This document shows positions 32,679-41,772 of a DNA stretch of 58,415 nt, piece by piece (positions within the stretch are counted from its first letter, which is position 1; each line of letters starts with the position of its first letter). A model generated the notes under the pieces. That model worked only from the letters and a program-made list of their open reading frames with translations, was not told the origin of the DNA and searched no databases. Origin of the DNA: Caballeronia megalochromosomata (lineage in GTDB: Bacteria; Pseudomonadota; Gammaproteobacteria; Burkholderiales; Burkholderiaceae); assembly GCA_001580565.1 (NCBI GenBank), contig LRBF01000224.1, positions 1 to 58,415 on the forward strand, in the 5' to 3' direction. A program made the position numbers and the translations under genes.

Positions 32679-35108
32679 TTAGACCATCAGACCATCGATG
32701 CCGGGCATCACGCGGTACTGCGCGAACGACTGCATCGAGCGATTGATGAATTGTGGGTCAATCAAACCGCGCGAAGCCTTGAAAAGAGCATGTTCATATA
32801 GCGTCTTTCCAGTCATATCAGCGTTATCGAACCCGGTACGACGCGCCCCGCGCCAAACTGCGCGCGCACCCGCCCAATCGCGCTCGGCAACGCGCTCCAG
32901 AAATTCCGGGGTCGGGCGATACAACTCGGCCGCCAACGAGGGGCGCTTCGTGCCGCCCGCTACCTTCCCGTTGCGCGTGAAAAGCCCTTTGAGTCGGCAG
33001 TGCTCGCAGCCATCGTAGTTGCGACACGCCACCCGCGAGGTGTCGAGACCGAACTTCGTGCGCAGCAATTCCAGATCGGCTTTGGGCATGACGTCTTCGG
33101 CCGGCAGCTTGCAGTGCTCGCAAAGCGTCGGGATCAGCTTCTGATTGCCGACTGCATTGATGAACCCCTCGGAAGCGAGCTCGTCGATCGGCAGTTGCAG
33201 TCGGCCGCCCGCCATCCGCATCACGGCCGCGATGATGTCGCCGGCGTGCAGCGAGAATCGTACCGGGTGACCGGTCAGCGCCAGTTCAGCTACCAAGCCC
33301 ATCACGACGCGGTCACGCACTTCGCCGATGGTCAAATCGTCCGGGTCCTGCCGCATCAGCGTTCGAATAACTTCCGCGTACTTGCGGTTCGCTTCATCGT
33401 CAGTCTCGTCCGAGCGGCGGATGATTGAGTAGTCCGACAGCCACGGCATCGGATACTCGGACGGCTCGTTCACTGCGAACTGCTTCTTGAGCTCCCGATC
33501 CGGCAGCATGTACGAGAGCGCGCGCAGCGTTGTCGTCTTGCCCGAACCCGTCTCGCCGGTGAGCGCCGTAATGCCGCCGCTCACATAGTTGAGCGTCTCG
33601 ATGAGCTCAAGCTGGCTCTTCTCCAGGCCCATGTCTTTGGGCAGCAGCACCGAATAGTTCTTGAAGTTGCCGTCGAGCAGACGCAGCGTGACGTCATAGC
33701 CGCCAACGAGAGGGGACGACTGCCACCGAAGATTGACCGTGTCCGTCTTAACGACCAGCGGAATCATCGCTGACTGCGGCGCGCTCGGCTGAAAACTGTT
33801 GCCGGAGTTCGTGTTGCGCTGAACGAGATCGCTGTACGCCGCAAACAAGGCGCGACGCACGATCGCTTTGGGCATGCGGCTGAACGTGTACATGTCGCCG
33901 TTCACACGGAAACGAACTTCGACCTCATTGTGGAATTCGCGCGGCTCGAAATGAATGTCGCTCGCGCCGTATGCGTGTGCAGCCTCGACGATATCGCGGA
34001 AATTGCCGATCGCCCGGCTTGCTTCGCGGACTGTGGAGTTTGCGGCAGCGGCGCCCTTACCCGAGTAGATCGCGGCGATCACGGCATCGGTCGCGAGCAT
34101 TTCCTCGCGCACGAGAATGTCGTTAGCGCCCAGATCCTTGATGAATGTCGCGTATTGTGCCTTCTCGGCGAACCGTGCGGTGGCCACCGTGATCGCCACG
34201 CCCGGTTGCAGTTCAACCGCGACGAATTCCTTGCGCGCGGCCGCGGGAATCCGCAGCGCGGCGTCGTCATCCGCCACGGTCAGAATGCGCTTGAAGTCAG
34301 GAAGTGAATCGGGCGATACGAGTTCCGGCCGCCCTGATGACAGTCCACTGCCCTCGGGCTGTTCTTCGTCGTCCGCTGGCTGTTCTTGCTCTGCCATAGT
34401 GGGGGCGGACATGGACTGTTTCTCGTCCAAGGCGATGGGCCGCTGAGGCACATCCGCTCGCTTCTCAACCGCACGCGGGTTGGCGTTTGCACCAGCCGCG
34501 GCGCGTGTGTCAGAAGGCGCAACGTCCGCGGCAACGTTACGATGCCCAAGGGTTTCCGACGGCGGGGCCATCGGCTGCGGCTCAGGCTGCGCCTCGTAGC
34601 TCGGTTGGGCAGCTGGTGGCACCGCTTCGGCTGTTGCCACGCCGTTCACTGGTTCGCCACGCTCCCGTGCCGCCAACGCCGCAGACATACTCGCGAAGGA
34701 GGGTCGTTCGAAGCTGGGCGGGACGAACGGGCGAAAGGCCACATCTTCATCGGTCACATCGGCCGGAGCTTCGCACTGCTCGGGCGCAGCCTGCGTGGCA
34801 GAGTGCCAGTCATCGCCGATTTCGGTGCTCTCGACATCTTCGATGTCACCCGCCGATAGCGCGCGACCGAGAAACGTGACTCGCGGGTTCACCGCGCGCG
34901 TGCTCACGGGCGATGCTTGCGCCGCCGCCATTTCGGAAGGTCTATCTCGCCGTTTCCGTTTTCCGGCAACAGGCTCTGCGGAGACGAATTTCGGCTCCGC
35001 AGCAATGCCAGGCTCAACGAAGCTCGAGCGCGGAGCCCGAAACCGCTTCAGGAAGTCGCCGCTTGGCGTGTCCGACGTGCCCTCCTCTTCTTGTGCGAAC
35101 AGACCCAT
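32679..35108 (-). CDS. pilQ: Pilus assembly ATPase PilQ
   Basis: An 809-aa secretion-type ATPase. The N-terminal 260 residues are Pro/Ala/Glu-rich and low in order, longer than in R64 PilQ (about 500 aa). The T2SE core has Walker A GETGSGKTTT near residues 520-529, the His box VRFSLHAGD, and a zinc-type tetracysteine (CEHC, then C..CEHC) near residues 665-705. It powers pilin polymerisation. The extended N-terminus may bind PilO2/PilP or a secretion partner. Confidence 0.9.
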   Translation of the reverse strand: MGLFAQEEEGTSDTPSGDFLKRFRAPRSSFVEPGIAAEPKFVSAEPVAGKRKRRDRPSEMAAAQASPVSTRAVNPRVTFLGRALSAGDIEDVESTEIGDDWHSATQAAPEQCEAPADVTDEDVAFRPFVPPSFERPSFASMSAALAARERGEPVNGVATAEAVPPAAQPSYEAQPEPQPMAPPSETLGHRNVAADVAPSDTRAAAGANANPRAVEKRADVPQRPIALDEKQSMSAPTMAEQEQPADDEEQPEGSGLSSGRPELVSPDSLPDFKRILTVADDDAALRIPAAARKEFVAVELQPGVAITVATARFAEKAQYATFIKDLGANDILVREEMLATDAVIAAIYSGKGAAAANSTVREASRAIGNFRDIVEAAHAYGASDIHFEPREFHNEVEVRFRVNGDMYTFSRMPKAIVRRALFAAYSDLVQRNTNSGNSFQPSAPQSAMIPLVVKTDTVNLRWQSSPLVGGYDVTLRLLDGNFKNYSVLLPKDMGLEKSQLELIETLNYVSGGITALTGETGSGKTTTLRALSYMLPDRELKKQFAVNEPSEYPMPWLSDYSIIRRSDETDDEANRKYAEVIRTLMRQDPDDLTIGEVRDRVVMGLVAELALTGHPVRFSLHAGDIIAAVMRMAGGRLQLPIDELASEGFINAVGNQKLIPTLCEHCKLPAEDVMPKADLELLRTKFGLDTSRVACRNYDGCEHCRLKGLFTRNGKVAGGTKRPSLAAELYRPTPEFLERVAERDWAGARAVWRGARRTGFDNADMTGKTLYEHALFKASRGLIDPQFINRSMQSFAQYRVMPGIDGLMV

Positions 35109-35111
35109 TGC

Positions 35112-35729
35112 TTATTTCCCAAACGGTACAAAGGTGGAAGCCGTCGATGAGACACCCCCCGGCGGAAGTGGCGATGACAGATCAGTGATCGCCCTGACGG
35201 CCGGCGAGTCCGGAATCGCGGCGGGCGCGTCAGAGGGCGCAGCGATGGTCTCTGTCCAGTGGCGCTTGCCGTCGACGAGATTGACCGTGAAGCCGTCGAT
35301 GGAGGCTACGGTCCAGCCATTGAGCAACCGGCTGCCGCGCCGCGCGGTATAGGTCGTGCCTTGACAGTCATACAGCACGTAGGAGCCGGACATGTCGGAG
35401 TACGCCCCAACGAAGCTTGCGGGAATGACGCGCTTCGGCGGCGCACTGGGCCTGTGCTCCATCTTGGGCGCTGCGGGGGCGGCGGCGGTGACCGGTGCCC
35501 CGGTCGCGCCGAGCGACGAAGAGAGGCCAACGCCGCTGCCTGGTGCCGCTGATCCGCCTTGCCCACCTTGACCACCTTGCGGACCCCGCATCGAGTCGAC
35601 GAGCTTTGCGCGCGCGAGCTTGTCAATGTCGTCCAGCGTGAGATGACTTTCCTGCGAAACCGCCGCGCCGGCGACGAACATGAGCGCACCGAAGCAGGCG
35701 ACCCGTGCTGGCCACTTAGTTAAGAACAT
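35112..35729 (-). CDS. pilP: Pilus biogenesis protein PilP
   Basis: A 205-aa periplasmic protein with signal peptide (CFGALMFVAGAAVSQ) and a Gly/Gln-rich linker (GPQGGQGGQGG). A C-terminal small beta domain follows (GSYVLYDCQGTTYTARRGSRL). The start overlaps the end of pilO2 by 14 bases. PilP connects the inner-membrane alignment complex (PilO2) to the secretin PilN. Confidence 0.85.
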   Translation of the reverse strand: MFLTKWPARVACFGALMFVAGAAVSQESHLTLDDIDKLARAKLVDSMRGPQGGQGGQGGSAAPGSGVGLSSSLGATGAPVTAAAPAAPKMEHRPSAPPKRVIPASFVGAYSDMSGSYVLYDCQGTTYTARRGSRLLNGWTVASIDGFTVNLVDGKRHWTETIAAPSDAPAAIPDSPAVRAITDLSSPLPPGGVSSTASTFVPFGK

Positions 35730-36996
35730 AGTATTTACCCTTCGCAGTGAAATGCACCCCGGTACCGTCCTCTTTCAGCTCAACGTCGAGGGTGTCCAGT
35801 GCCATGTTGTCGGGCAGGCGCGCGAGCAGCGCGCTTTGCCACTTGTATCCGTCGATCTGCCACGTGCCACGCTGCACGAGCAGCCCCTGCACTTCGCCAG
35901 CAGTCGGTTGTCTCGCAATGAGGCGCTCGGCGGCCTTGATATCAACGACATAACCGTGGCTATCGAGCGTGTCCGGCTTGGTCGAAAGCTTTTGCGGATC
36001 GGTCTGCAATGCCTTGATGAGTGCCTGCTGAGTCGGCCACGTCTTTTGTTGGGCGAGCGCGACACGTTCAGCGACAGTTACTTCAGGCCCACGCGCGGTC
36101 AGATGCCAACCGTCCGGGTTGAAGACGACCGGTCGCAGCGACTCCGGCGCGCGTGCGTCGAATTCCTTGAACGTGCCGCCCTGTCGCTTGTAGGTTGTGA
36201 TGCAGGGACCCGCGATCGTGCAGAACGCTTTTTGAAACTGCCATCCTGTGACGTTGGTTTCCTGCGCGCCGAAACTAGCCAGCAGCTTCGGTGCGAGTTG
36301 GTTCGCGAGCGGAGCAGGCGCGGCAAACGTGCGCATCACTGCGGACTGGTACTCCTGCATGAACGTCGGCGGGGGCGCGGGCGGCGGTGGGGGTGGATTG
36401 AGCACGTCAATCAATTGCTTGCCGCCGAAGAACACGGCAGCGAGGATGACGAGCAATGGCACCGTCGTGGGCACCGCCGCCGGGACCTTCTTGATTAGCC
36501 CGACCTTGCGTGCAACGAGCAGCTCTCGAAGGTCGAACAACTCGTCGACCGCGTGCAGTTGCGCGCCGTAACCAAGGGTCGCCAGTTCAAGCCCTGCTTT
36601 GGCGCACCCGTCCTCGATCTCGTCTCGCCGATCGGCAAGCGCGTTAAGTGCTACTTCCTGATCGAGCGAGACAGCGCCGCGCTGCACGAGCACCAAATGC
36701 ACGCGCTCATCGTTCTGTATGAGAACGAGTACCGCCGGACGCCGACGAACGCGGTCCAACGACGCAATACGCGCCGCAGCAGAGTACAGCTTGCCGCCCT
36801 TGCGCTGCGCAGGTTCGAGTTCGCAGAACCCGACGATGGTCTCGTCATTCGCCTTGTATTCGGTGTAGTGCGTCGCACCGGACTCCTCGACGTAGTGTCG
36901 GCGTTCGGCGCGGGCGCCCTTGGTGGAGTAAGCGCGCCAATCCAGCCCGAATACGAGCTTCGCGCCCTTTTCTCCCGGTATGGATTCGAAGTGCAT
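35716..36996 (-). CDS. pilO2: Type IVb pilus alignment protein PilO2
   Basis: A 426-aa protein. Residues 1-150 form a cytoplasmic domain (FGLDWRAYSTKGARAERRHY...), one transmembrane helix lies near residues 172-190 (TVPLLVILAAVFFGG), then a Pro-rich linker (PPPPPPAPPP) and a periplasmic domain. This matches PilO2 of IncI pili. A diverged, broken copy of its first 35 codons, in the same arrangement with the end of pilN, lies at 46474-46579. Confidence 0.9.
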   Translation of the reverse strand: MHFESIPGEKGAKLVFGLDWRAYSTKGARAERRHYVEESGATHYTEYKANDETIVGFCELEPAQRKGGKLYSAAARIASLDRVRRRPAVLVLIQNDERVHLVLVQRGAVSLDQEVALNALADRRDEIEDGCAKAGLELATLGYGAQLHAVDELFDLRELLVARKVGLIKKVPAAVPTTVPLLVILAAVFFGGKQLIDVLNPPPPPPAPPPTFMQEYQSAVMRTFAAPAPLANQLAPKLLASFGAQETNVTGWQFQKAFCTIAGPCITTYKRQGGTFKEFDARAPESLRPVVFNPDGWHLTARGPEVTVAERVALAQQKTWPTQQALIKALQTDPQKLSTKPDTLDSHGYVVDIKAAERLIARQPTAGEVQGLLVQRGTWQIDGYKWQSALLARLPDNMALDTLDVELKEDGTGVHFTAKGKYYVLN

Positions 36997-37015
36997 AGGA
37001 ATACTTACCTCGCGC

Positions 37016-38644
37016 TCACATCGACGGGACGACAGTCGCCGTCAGCATGATCACCTGGAACGTCCGGCCCTTATTCCATGCGCCCGAGAGACCACCAATG
37101 CCGTTGTTGCTGTTGCCGTCATAACGATTGCTCACCGCGCCGTACAGCACAACGGTCTGTCCATCGGACAGCGCAATGGTCTGGTCGTCCTTATTGCCGA
37201 GGATGTCAGGCAACTGGATCTGCTGCAGCGTGGCGCCCGAACCCGTGCTGATGGTCGTTAACGGGCCGTTCAGCTTCGAGCTATCGCTCCAGTACGAGAG
37301 AATGATTTGGTTGTGATCGTTGACCGACGGCAGGATGTTCACGAAGTCACCCACAGTCACCGATCCCGGCTGCAAGCCGGGTACGCCTGCGGAACTACCG
37401 GCGATCGAGCCAACGCTCGGCGTGGTGGCTGCCAAATAGCCTTTCGTCTCGAATGATCCGATGGACACGGGCAGGCCGTTCAAAGTCAGCTTCGTCTGGG
37501 TGTTGTCCTGAACCGTCTTTCCGAAAGCGTTGAGGCCGCTGACGATCGCGTTGGTGCCTTCCATCGGCGAGCCGGGCTTCAAGACCGACAGGCCGACAGT
37601 GCCACCAATTGCTGTTGCCAACGACGTGGGCGAAGCAACCGTGACGGAATAGCGCTTCAGCCCGTCCGAGATGCGGTTAAATACGATGTCCGCACTGACG
37701 CCCGCTTGCGACGAATTGCTCAGGTCAACTTGCAGCGTACGCACGCGCAGCGCGACCTGACGCGTTGAAATGGCGTTCTCGCGCGCAAGCAACGCGCCCA
37801 TGCGATCGACGGCTTCCTTGGTGTCGCGAACCATCACCAAGCGGCTTTGGGGATTGACGACGACTTCGCCGAGCGGCGACTTCAGCTTTTCAAGTTCCGA
37901 CTGGATAATCGCGATCTGGTCAAACGTGCCGTCGCGTCCGGTGGACGTGATCGACGAGAAAGACCCGGTATTGCCCGACGTGCCGCCCGTGGTACCACCG
38001 GACGCCTGGTTGCCGGTGGACGTATCCGTACCCTTCGACATCGTCGACTTGATGGACACCTTGCCCGGGATCGCCGCGATCGTGAACGTCTTGGTGACGA
38101 ACCGGCTGATGGAAATGGTGCTGCCATCAAACGTCCAGTCGAGGCCGAGGTTTTCCGTCACGCCACGCAGATATTCGCCAACCTTGCAGTTACACGCCTG
38201 CGCATAGACCGGCTCGACATTCGACTTGGCCAACGCTTGCGGCTGCATCGGGGCACTCTGCCCGTTCCCGCCGTTGGTCTTCGGAATCAGCGCATCGCGG
38301 GGAATGAAGACGTCCGGGCTCAGATGCACCGGATAACCGGTAGCGGTGGAGACAAGCGTGGCGATCTTCGACAGTGGGAGATTGCCGGGGAAGACAACCG
38401 ATTTCTCGCGGAAGATCGCGGGCAATGTCGCTTCATACGCGACTGGCACCAACCGGTCGCCGAGGAACGCGGTCGGCACTTCCTCAACGAACGACATCGA
38501 CTCGGGGCCGTTGCCCATCGCGCGCGTGGCTTCCGCGTTGGTCGCGTCATAGGCGTGGTTCACGTCGGTTTGCGACACCGCGCAGCCGGTCAGCGACGCA
38601 GCCACGAGAATGGCAATGGCAGATTTGATTTTCGTGAGGCGCAT
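37016..38644 (-). CDS. pilN: Outer-membrane secretin lipoprotein PilN
   Basis: A 542-aa secretin. The N-terminus is a lipoprotein signal with lipobox SLTGC. N-domains follow (KSVVFPGNLPLSKIATLVS..., with a Cys pair ACNC), then a Gly/Ser/Thr-rich loop, and a secretin C-terminal domain (VNILPSVNDHNQIILSYW, LPDILGNKDDQTIALSDGQTVV). It makes the outer-membrane pore for the pilus. The spacing to pilO2 (19 bases) is the same in the relic copy at 46580-46598. Confidence 0.9.
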   Translation of the reverse strand: MRLTKIKSAIAILVAASLTGCAVSQTDVNHAYDATNAEATRAMGNGPESMSFVEEVPTAFLGDRLVPVAYEATLPAIFREKSVVFPGNLPLSKIATLVSTATGYPVHLSPDVFIPRDALIPKTNGGNGQSAPMQPQALAKSNVEPVYAQACNCKVGEYLRGVTENLGLDWTFDGSTISISRFVTKTFTIAAIPGKVSIKSTMSKGTDTSTGNQASGGTTGGTSGNTGSFSSITSTGRDGTFDQIAIIQSELEKLKSPLGEVVVNPQSRLVMVRDTKEAVDRMGALLARENAISTRQVALRVRTLQVDLSNSSQAGVSADIVFNRISDGLKRYSVTVASPTSLATAIGGTVGLSVLKPGSPMEGTNAIVSGLNAFGKTVQDNTQTKLTLNGLPVSIGSFETKGYLAATTPSVGSIAGSSAGVPGLQPGSVTVGDFVNILPSVNDHNQIILSYWSDSSKLNGPLTTISTGSGATLQQIQLPDILGNKDDQTIALSDGQTVVLYGAVSNRYDGNSNNGIGGLSGAWNKGRTFQVIMLTATVVPSM

Positions 38645-38649
38645 GGCGA

Positions 38650-39291
38650 TTACTCTTGGCAGTTGGCTGCGCGTGCAACGACGCGGATAACGTTATTGGT
38701 GTGCTTGCAAACCCGCGTGGGCGTGCGCATGTGATTGGTCGCCTGCATCACTTGCGTGAGCACGGACTTGAAGTCGCCCGAGAACGTCGCGTTGAACTCG
38801 AGCGGCAAGTCGTCGTCAATCTTCCAGGCGAGTTGCCAGCCCTGCTGCTGCAGCCAGCGATCGAGCGCATTGCGCAGGTTGATGTCCTGCGGAGTGATCG
38901 AGAAAGACAGAATCCCACCGGGCATCGTTGCGCCACCGTGCGACGGCACGACGACCGGGGCGACGTCCATCGCGCCAACTGGCGACGGCGCGGCGACACC
39001 GGGAAGCGCAACCGGTGCAGAACCACCGATTGCTGCCTTGAGCACGGCGGGAGCAGCAGAAGCAGCACGAACGACGGGAGAACCCGGCGACGCCATCGCA
39101 ATCTGAGCCACCGGGGCTTTCGCGGCAGGCGCGGAGAGGAGTTGCCAGCCGTCACCGGGCGGCGGTGCAAGGCGAGACTGATCGGGGTCCGCTGCAGCAA
39201 GACCCGATAAGGTCGTGAGTGCCAGACACGCAAAGAAGTAAGCCACCATGCGCGCGGTGCGATGCGTTTGAAGAGAAAAAGTAGGCGTCAT
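38650..39291 (-). CDS. TcpQ-domain protein (PilL-like)
   Basis: A 213-aa secreted protein with an N-terminal signal (VAYFFACLALTTLSGLAAA), a Pro/Ala/Val-rich spacer (residues 50-125) and a C-terminal TcpQ-like domain (FSITPQDINLRNALDRWLQQQGW, then a Cys pair around THM...VCK...ANCQ). TcpQ/PilL proteins help place the secretin in the outer membrane. It immediately precedes pilN (five-base gap), as pilL-type genes usually do. Confidence 0.8.
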   Translation of the reverse strand: MTPTFSLQTHRTARMVAYFFACLALTTLSGLAAADPDQSRLAPPPGDGWQLLSAPAAKAPVAQIAMASPGSPVVRAASAAPAVLKAAIGGSAPVALPGVAAPSPVGAMDVAPVVVPSHGGATMPGGILSFSITPQDINLRNALDRWLQQQGWQLAWKIDDDLPLEFNATFSGDFKSVLTQVMQATNHMRTPTRVCKHTNNVIRVVARAANCQE

Positions 39292-39296
39292 GTTGG

Positions 39297-39719
39297 TCAG
39301 TTCGCGCGTTGTAGACGGCGGTAAATGTTGTTGGCGTAGATGAGTTGCTTATTCGAGGAAAGAGCGTTGTAGGCACCGACCGCTTTCCATGTCGGACCGA
39401 ACTGCTTGATGTTCGAGGCCAGGATCCAGGTCCCGACATAGGCGTTCACGCAGGCATCGAACAGGTGTTGCCGGGTGATGCCGAAGCGGCCTAGTTTTGG
39501 TAACCATGATGAGTTGATCTGCATAAGGCCTATGTCCTCGCTCCCGTCGGTATTGCGGTTTGTCACGTACGGGTGCATTCCGGACTCCTGCTGTGCGATG
39601 GCACGTACCACTTGAACGCTCACGCGGTGATAACGCGCGGCATCGTCAAGACAATCGGCATGCGCATGGAACGAGACGGTTGCAAAGAGCAGCGTCGAGA
39701 CGCGAAGCAGTCGGCTCAT
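39297..39719 (-). CDS. Lytic transglycosylase (PilT/VirB1-like)
   Basis: A 140-aa periplasmic SLT enzyme with a signal peptide (SRLLRVSTLLFATVSFHAHA). The catalytic Glu is in AQQESGMHPY (about residue 48) and the family motif IGLMQINSSW follows. It opens peptidoglycan for the pilus or secretion channel. It overlaps the next upstream gene by 4 bases. It corresponds to PilT of IncI plasmids (not the twitching ATPase PilT). Confidence 0.85.
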   Translation of the reverse strand: MSRLLRVSTLLFATVSFHAHADCLDDAARYHRVSVQVVRAIAQQESGMHPYVTNRNTDGSEDIGLMQINSSWLPKLGRFGITRQHLFDACVNAYVGTWILASNIKQFGPTWKAVGAYNALSSNKQLIYANNIYRRLQRAN

Positions 39720-40975
39720 GACGCGGGCCGATCGAAGAACCGCACATCGTGCTTGCGCCGCACGTTCGTGACGTTGCCGTCCGCGTTGACGATGAACTGG
39801 TCGGCGGTGCCGTTGAACTTGTAATAGCGGCCCTTCTGCTCGCCCGAGCCCATGTGCGCCACGTCAGCGACCGTCACCTTGCCGACGGTGTCGGCGAACT
39901 TGAAGAACGTCGAACCGTTTTCGTCAAACACGCTTTGCAAAGCGGCCTTGTTCGCGCTGTCGAACTCGTAGACGGTCCCGGCGACACGGGCGACTTCAAC
40001 GTTGTCGGTGCCGTTGGAGATCGCGAAACGCTCTGCGCGGTTGAACGTAACTACGTCAGTCGCGTCATCCCACTTCGGACGCAGTGATTTACCGTCTTGC
40101 CCGGTCACCTTCAACTCCGCAGCAGGCTTGGCGGAAAACTTGATCTGAACGTGGCCATCGTCACCGTCGCGGATCGCCAGTGCGCCGAATTTCGCCGCGA
40201 GCACGGACCCGGATGCGGCCGTCGTGCCCGCATCGACCTTCTTCGCGATATCTGCGATGGGGTCCGTCCCGGAAGTTGCGCCCGCGGCAGGCACCGGCGT
40301 TGCGGCGACTTGCGACACGGGCGCAACATAGTTGACGGCCACCGACTGCGGAGCCGAGCGTCGAAGTGTTACATGGTGAGAGTCGAAATCGACGTCGGCG
40401 TATAGGTCGGATGCGGCCACGAGCCGATCAAGCGACTGCATCCAGTTCTCGCCATCACGAGTACCAAAGCTCGTCGAGGTCGTCAGATCGATGTCTTTCT
40501 GTGCCGATCCGGTCCAACCCTGCGGCACCAGTGCTTTAACCAGTTGCGCGAGCGGCAGCGTGGCGTTCAAAGGTCGGGTACTTTCGAGGCTGCTGCGCGA
40601 TCCGATGAGCGCAAGGCGGCCAGAGAAGCCAGAAAAACCGGAAGGCGTGTCGCTGCGCGCCTTGTCGCCAATGAAGCGATTGGCCTTCTTCCAGTAAGCA
40701 GTGGCGCTCGAGCCGCCCGCTGAGTAACGGATCACCTCGGGCGTGCCCGGCACAACGATGTACGGTCCTTGGCTATGTCCGCCGTCTACGCGCAGCGACT
40801 GACCGGCACGCGGCTGGAAGTAGGTGTCGCTGCCATCGTTGAAGACGAGTGCGGGTCGCTCAAGCACATTGCCCGCGATCTCATAGTCAAAGTCGAGCGG
40901 GTCGGTGCCAGCGGCCGCCGCGTTGAGCGCGACTGCGGCAAGCGCGAGAGTGAGAAGAGAGAGCGTGTGCTTCAT
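39716..40975 (-). CDS. Secreted protein with TcpQ domain between VirB9-like segments
   Basis: A 419-aa exported protein (signal HTLSLLTLALAAVALNAAAA). Residues 25-90 contain ALVFNDGSDTYFQPRAG, resembling the beta-rich N-terminal domain of VirB9. Residues about 138-200 match a TcpQ domain (LPLAQLVKALVPQGWTG, ENWMQSLDRLVAASDLY). Near the C-terminus another VirB9-like segment, SVFDENGSTFFKFAD, appears. It may bridge the secretion channel and the pilus secretin. Both overlaps (4 bases each side) place it firmly in the operon. Domain calls are from pattern only. Confidence 0.75.
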   Translation of the reverse strand: MKHTLSLLTLALAAVALNAAAAGTDPLDFDYEIAGNVLERPALVFNDGSDTYFQPRAGQSLRVDGGHSQGPYIVVPGTPEVIRYSAGGSSATAYWKKANRFIGDKARSDTPSGFSGFSGRLALIGSRSSLESTRPLNATLPLAQLVKALVPQGWTGSAQKDIDLTTSTSFGTRDGENWMQSLDRLVAASDLYADVDFDSHHVTLRRSAPQSVAVNYVAPVSQVAATPVPAAGATSGTDPIADIAKKVDAGTTAASGSVLAAKFGALAIRDGDDGHVQIKFSAKPAAELKVTGQDGKSLRPKWDDATDVVTFNRAERFAISNGTDNVEVARVAGTVYEFDSANKAALQSVFDENGSTFFKFADTVGKVTVADVAHMGSGEQKGRYYKFNGTADQFIVNADGNVTNVRRKHDVRFFDRPAS

Positions 40976-41772
40976 AGACCGCGTTCGATTTGAGAGAGAT
41001 GCTTCACGAAGCGCGCAAGGTATTCGCGGCCTGGTGCGGGAGTGGCGCTGTGGTAGTGCGCGACGGCCTTAACGGCGGAGTGCGTGAGGCGGTAGTTCTC
41101 GTTGAGAATGTCTTCGGCCACGCGGATATTTGTCGCCGGCGCAAGGGCGTCCCACGCACTAGTGAAGCGCTTACTGTGGTACCCCCAGTTCACCTGCATC
41201 AGGCCAATGTCGAAGTTCGATCGGCCGTTGCTAATCAGATAGCGGACCGCGCGATACGCGTCTTCACGGGTGCGAAAGAAGAACCCCCGACCCGCGACGT
41301 TCAACGTCCACGGCCATGCACGGCCGTTGTATGCGGACTCATTGAGCGCGATGCCCGCCAGAATTTTCGGATCGACCGATGTGTGCATCGCGTCGAACGG
41401 CGCCTGCGCGGATGCGCACGACCAGCCGCCGCGGCGCTCGGTGATGCTCGCTTGAGCGTCATCGGTAAGGGTCGCGGGGCGCAGCCAGCCCGCCTTCACC
41501 AAAAGGCTTTCGAGGCTGACAAGCGATCCGTCGATATTGATCGCAACACCGCCAGCCGTGGCCTCGACCGTTTGACCGTCGAACCGGTTAGCCCACGCCA
41601 GAAACGGCTTCAGCCCACATGCGTAGACCGGCTCGCCGGGCAGTTCGACGATTGCGCGCTTCGTGCCGTCATCGAGCACGACGCGCGTGGGGCTGATGAT
41701 CGAATCGATCGTCGCCGCGTGTGCGCCGAACGCAATCGCAGACATACAGGCAACCGCCCATGTCTTAGTCAT
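40972..41772 (-). CDS. Second lytic transglycosylase with N-terminal extension
   Basis: A 266-aa exported protein (signal MSAIAFGAHAA). The first 125 residues form a separate domain, with VYACGLKPF and a second Cys (GWSCAS) that could form a disulfide. The C-terminal part is an SLT-type lysozyme-like domain with catalytic Glu in GIALNESAYNG and the motif FDIGLMQVNWGYH. Two transglycosylases in one operon suggest separate duties for the pilus and for the secretion channel. Confidence 0.8.
   Translation of the reverse strand: MTKTWAVACMSAIAFGAHAATIDSIISPTRVVLDDGTKRAIVELPGEPVYACGLKPFLAWANRFDGQTVEATAGGVAINIDGSLVSLESLLVKAGWLRPATLTDDAQASITERRGGWSCASAQAPFDAMHTSVDPKILAGIALNESAYNGRAWPWTLNVAGRGFFFRTREDAYRAVRYLISNGRSNFDIGLMQVNWGYHSKRFTSAWDALAPATNIRVAEDILNENYRLTHSAVKAVAHYHSATPAPGREYLARFVKHLSQIERGL

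Noticed and set aside
31866..32801. 311-aa plus-strand frame antisense to pilR
   Set aside because: Shadow frame; pilR on the other strand has clear membrane helices and operon context.
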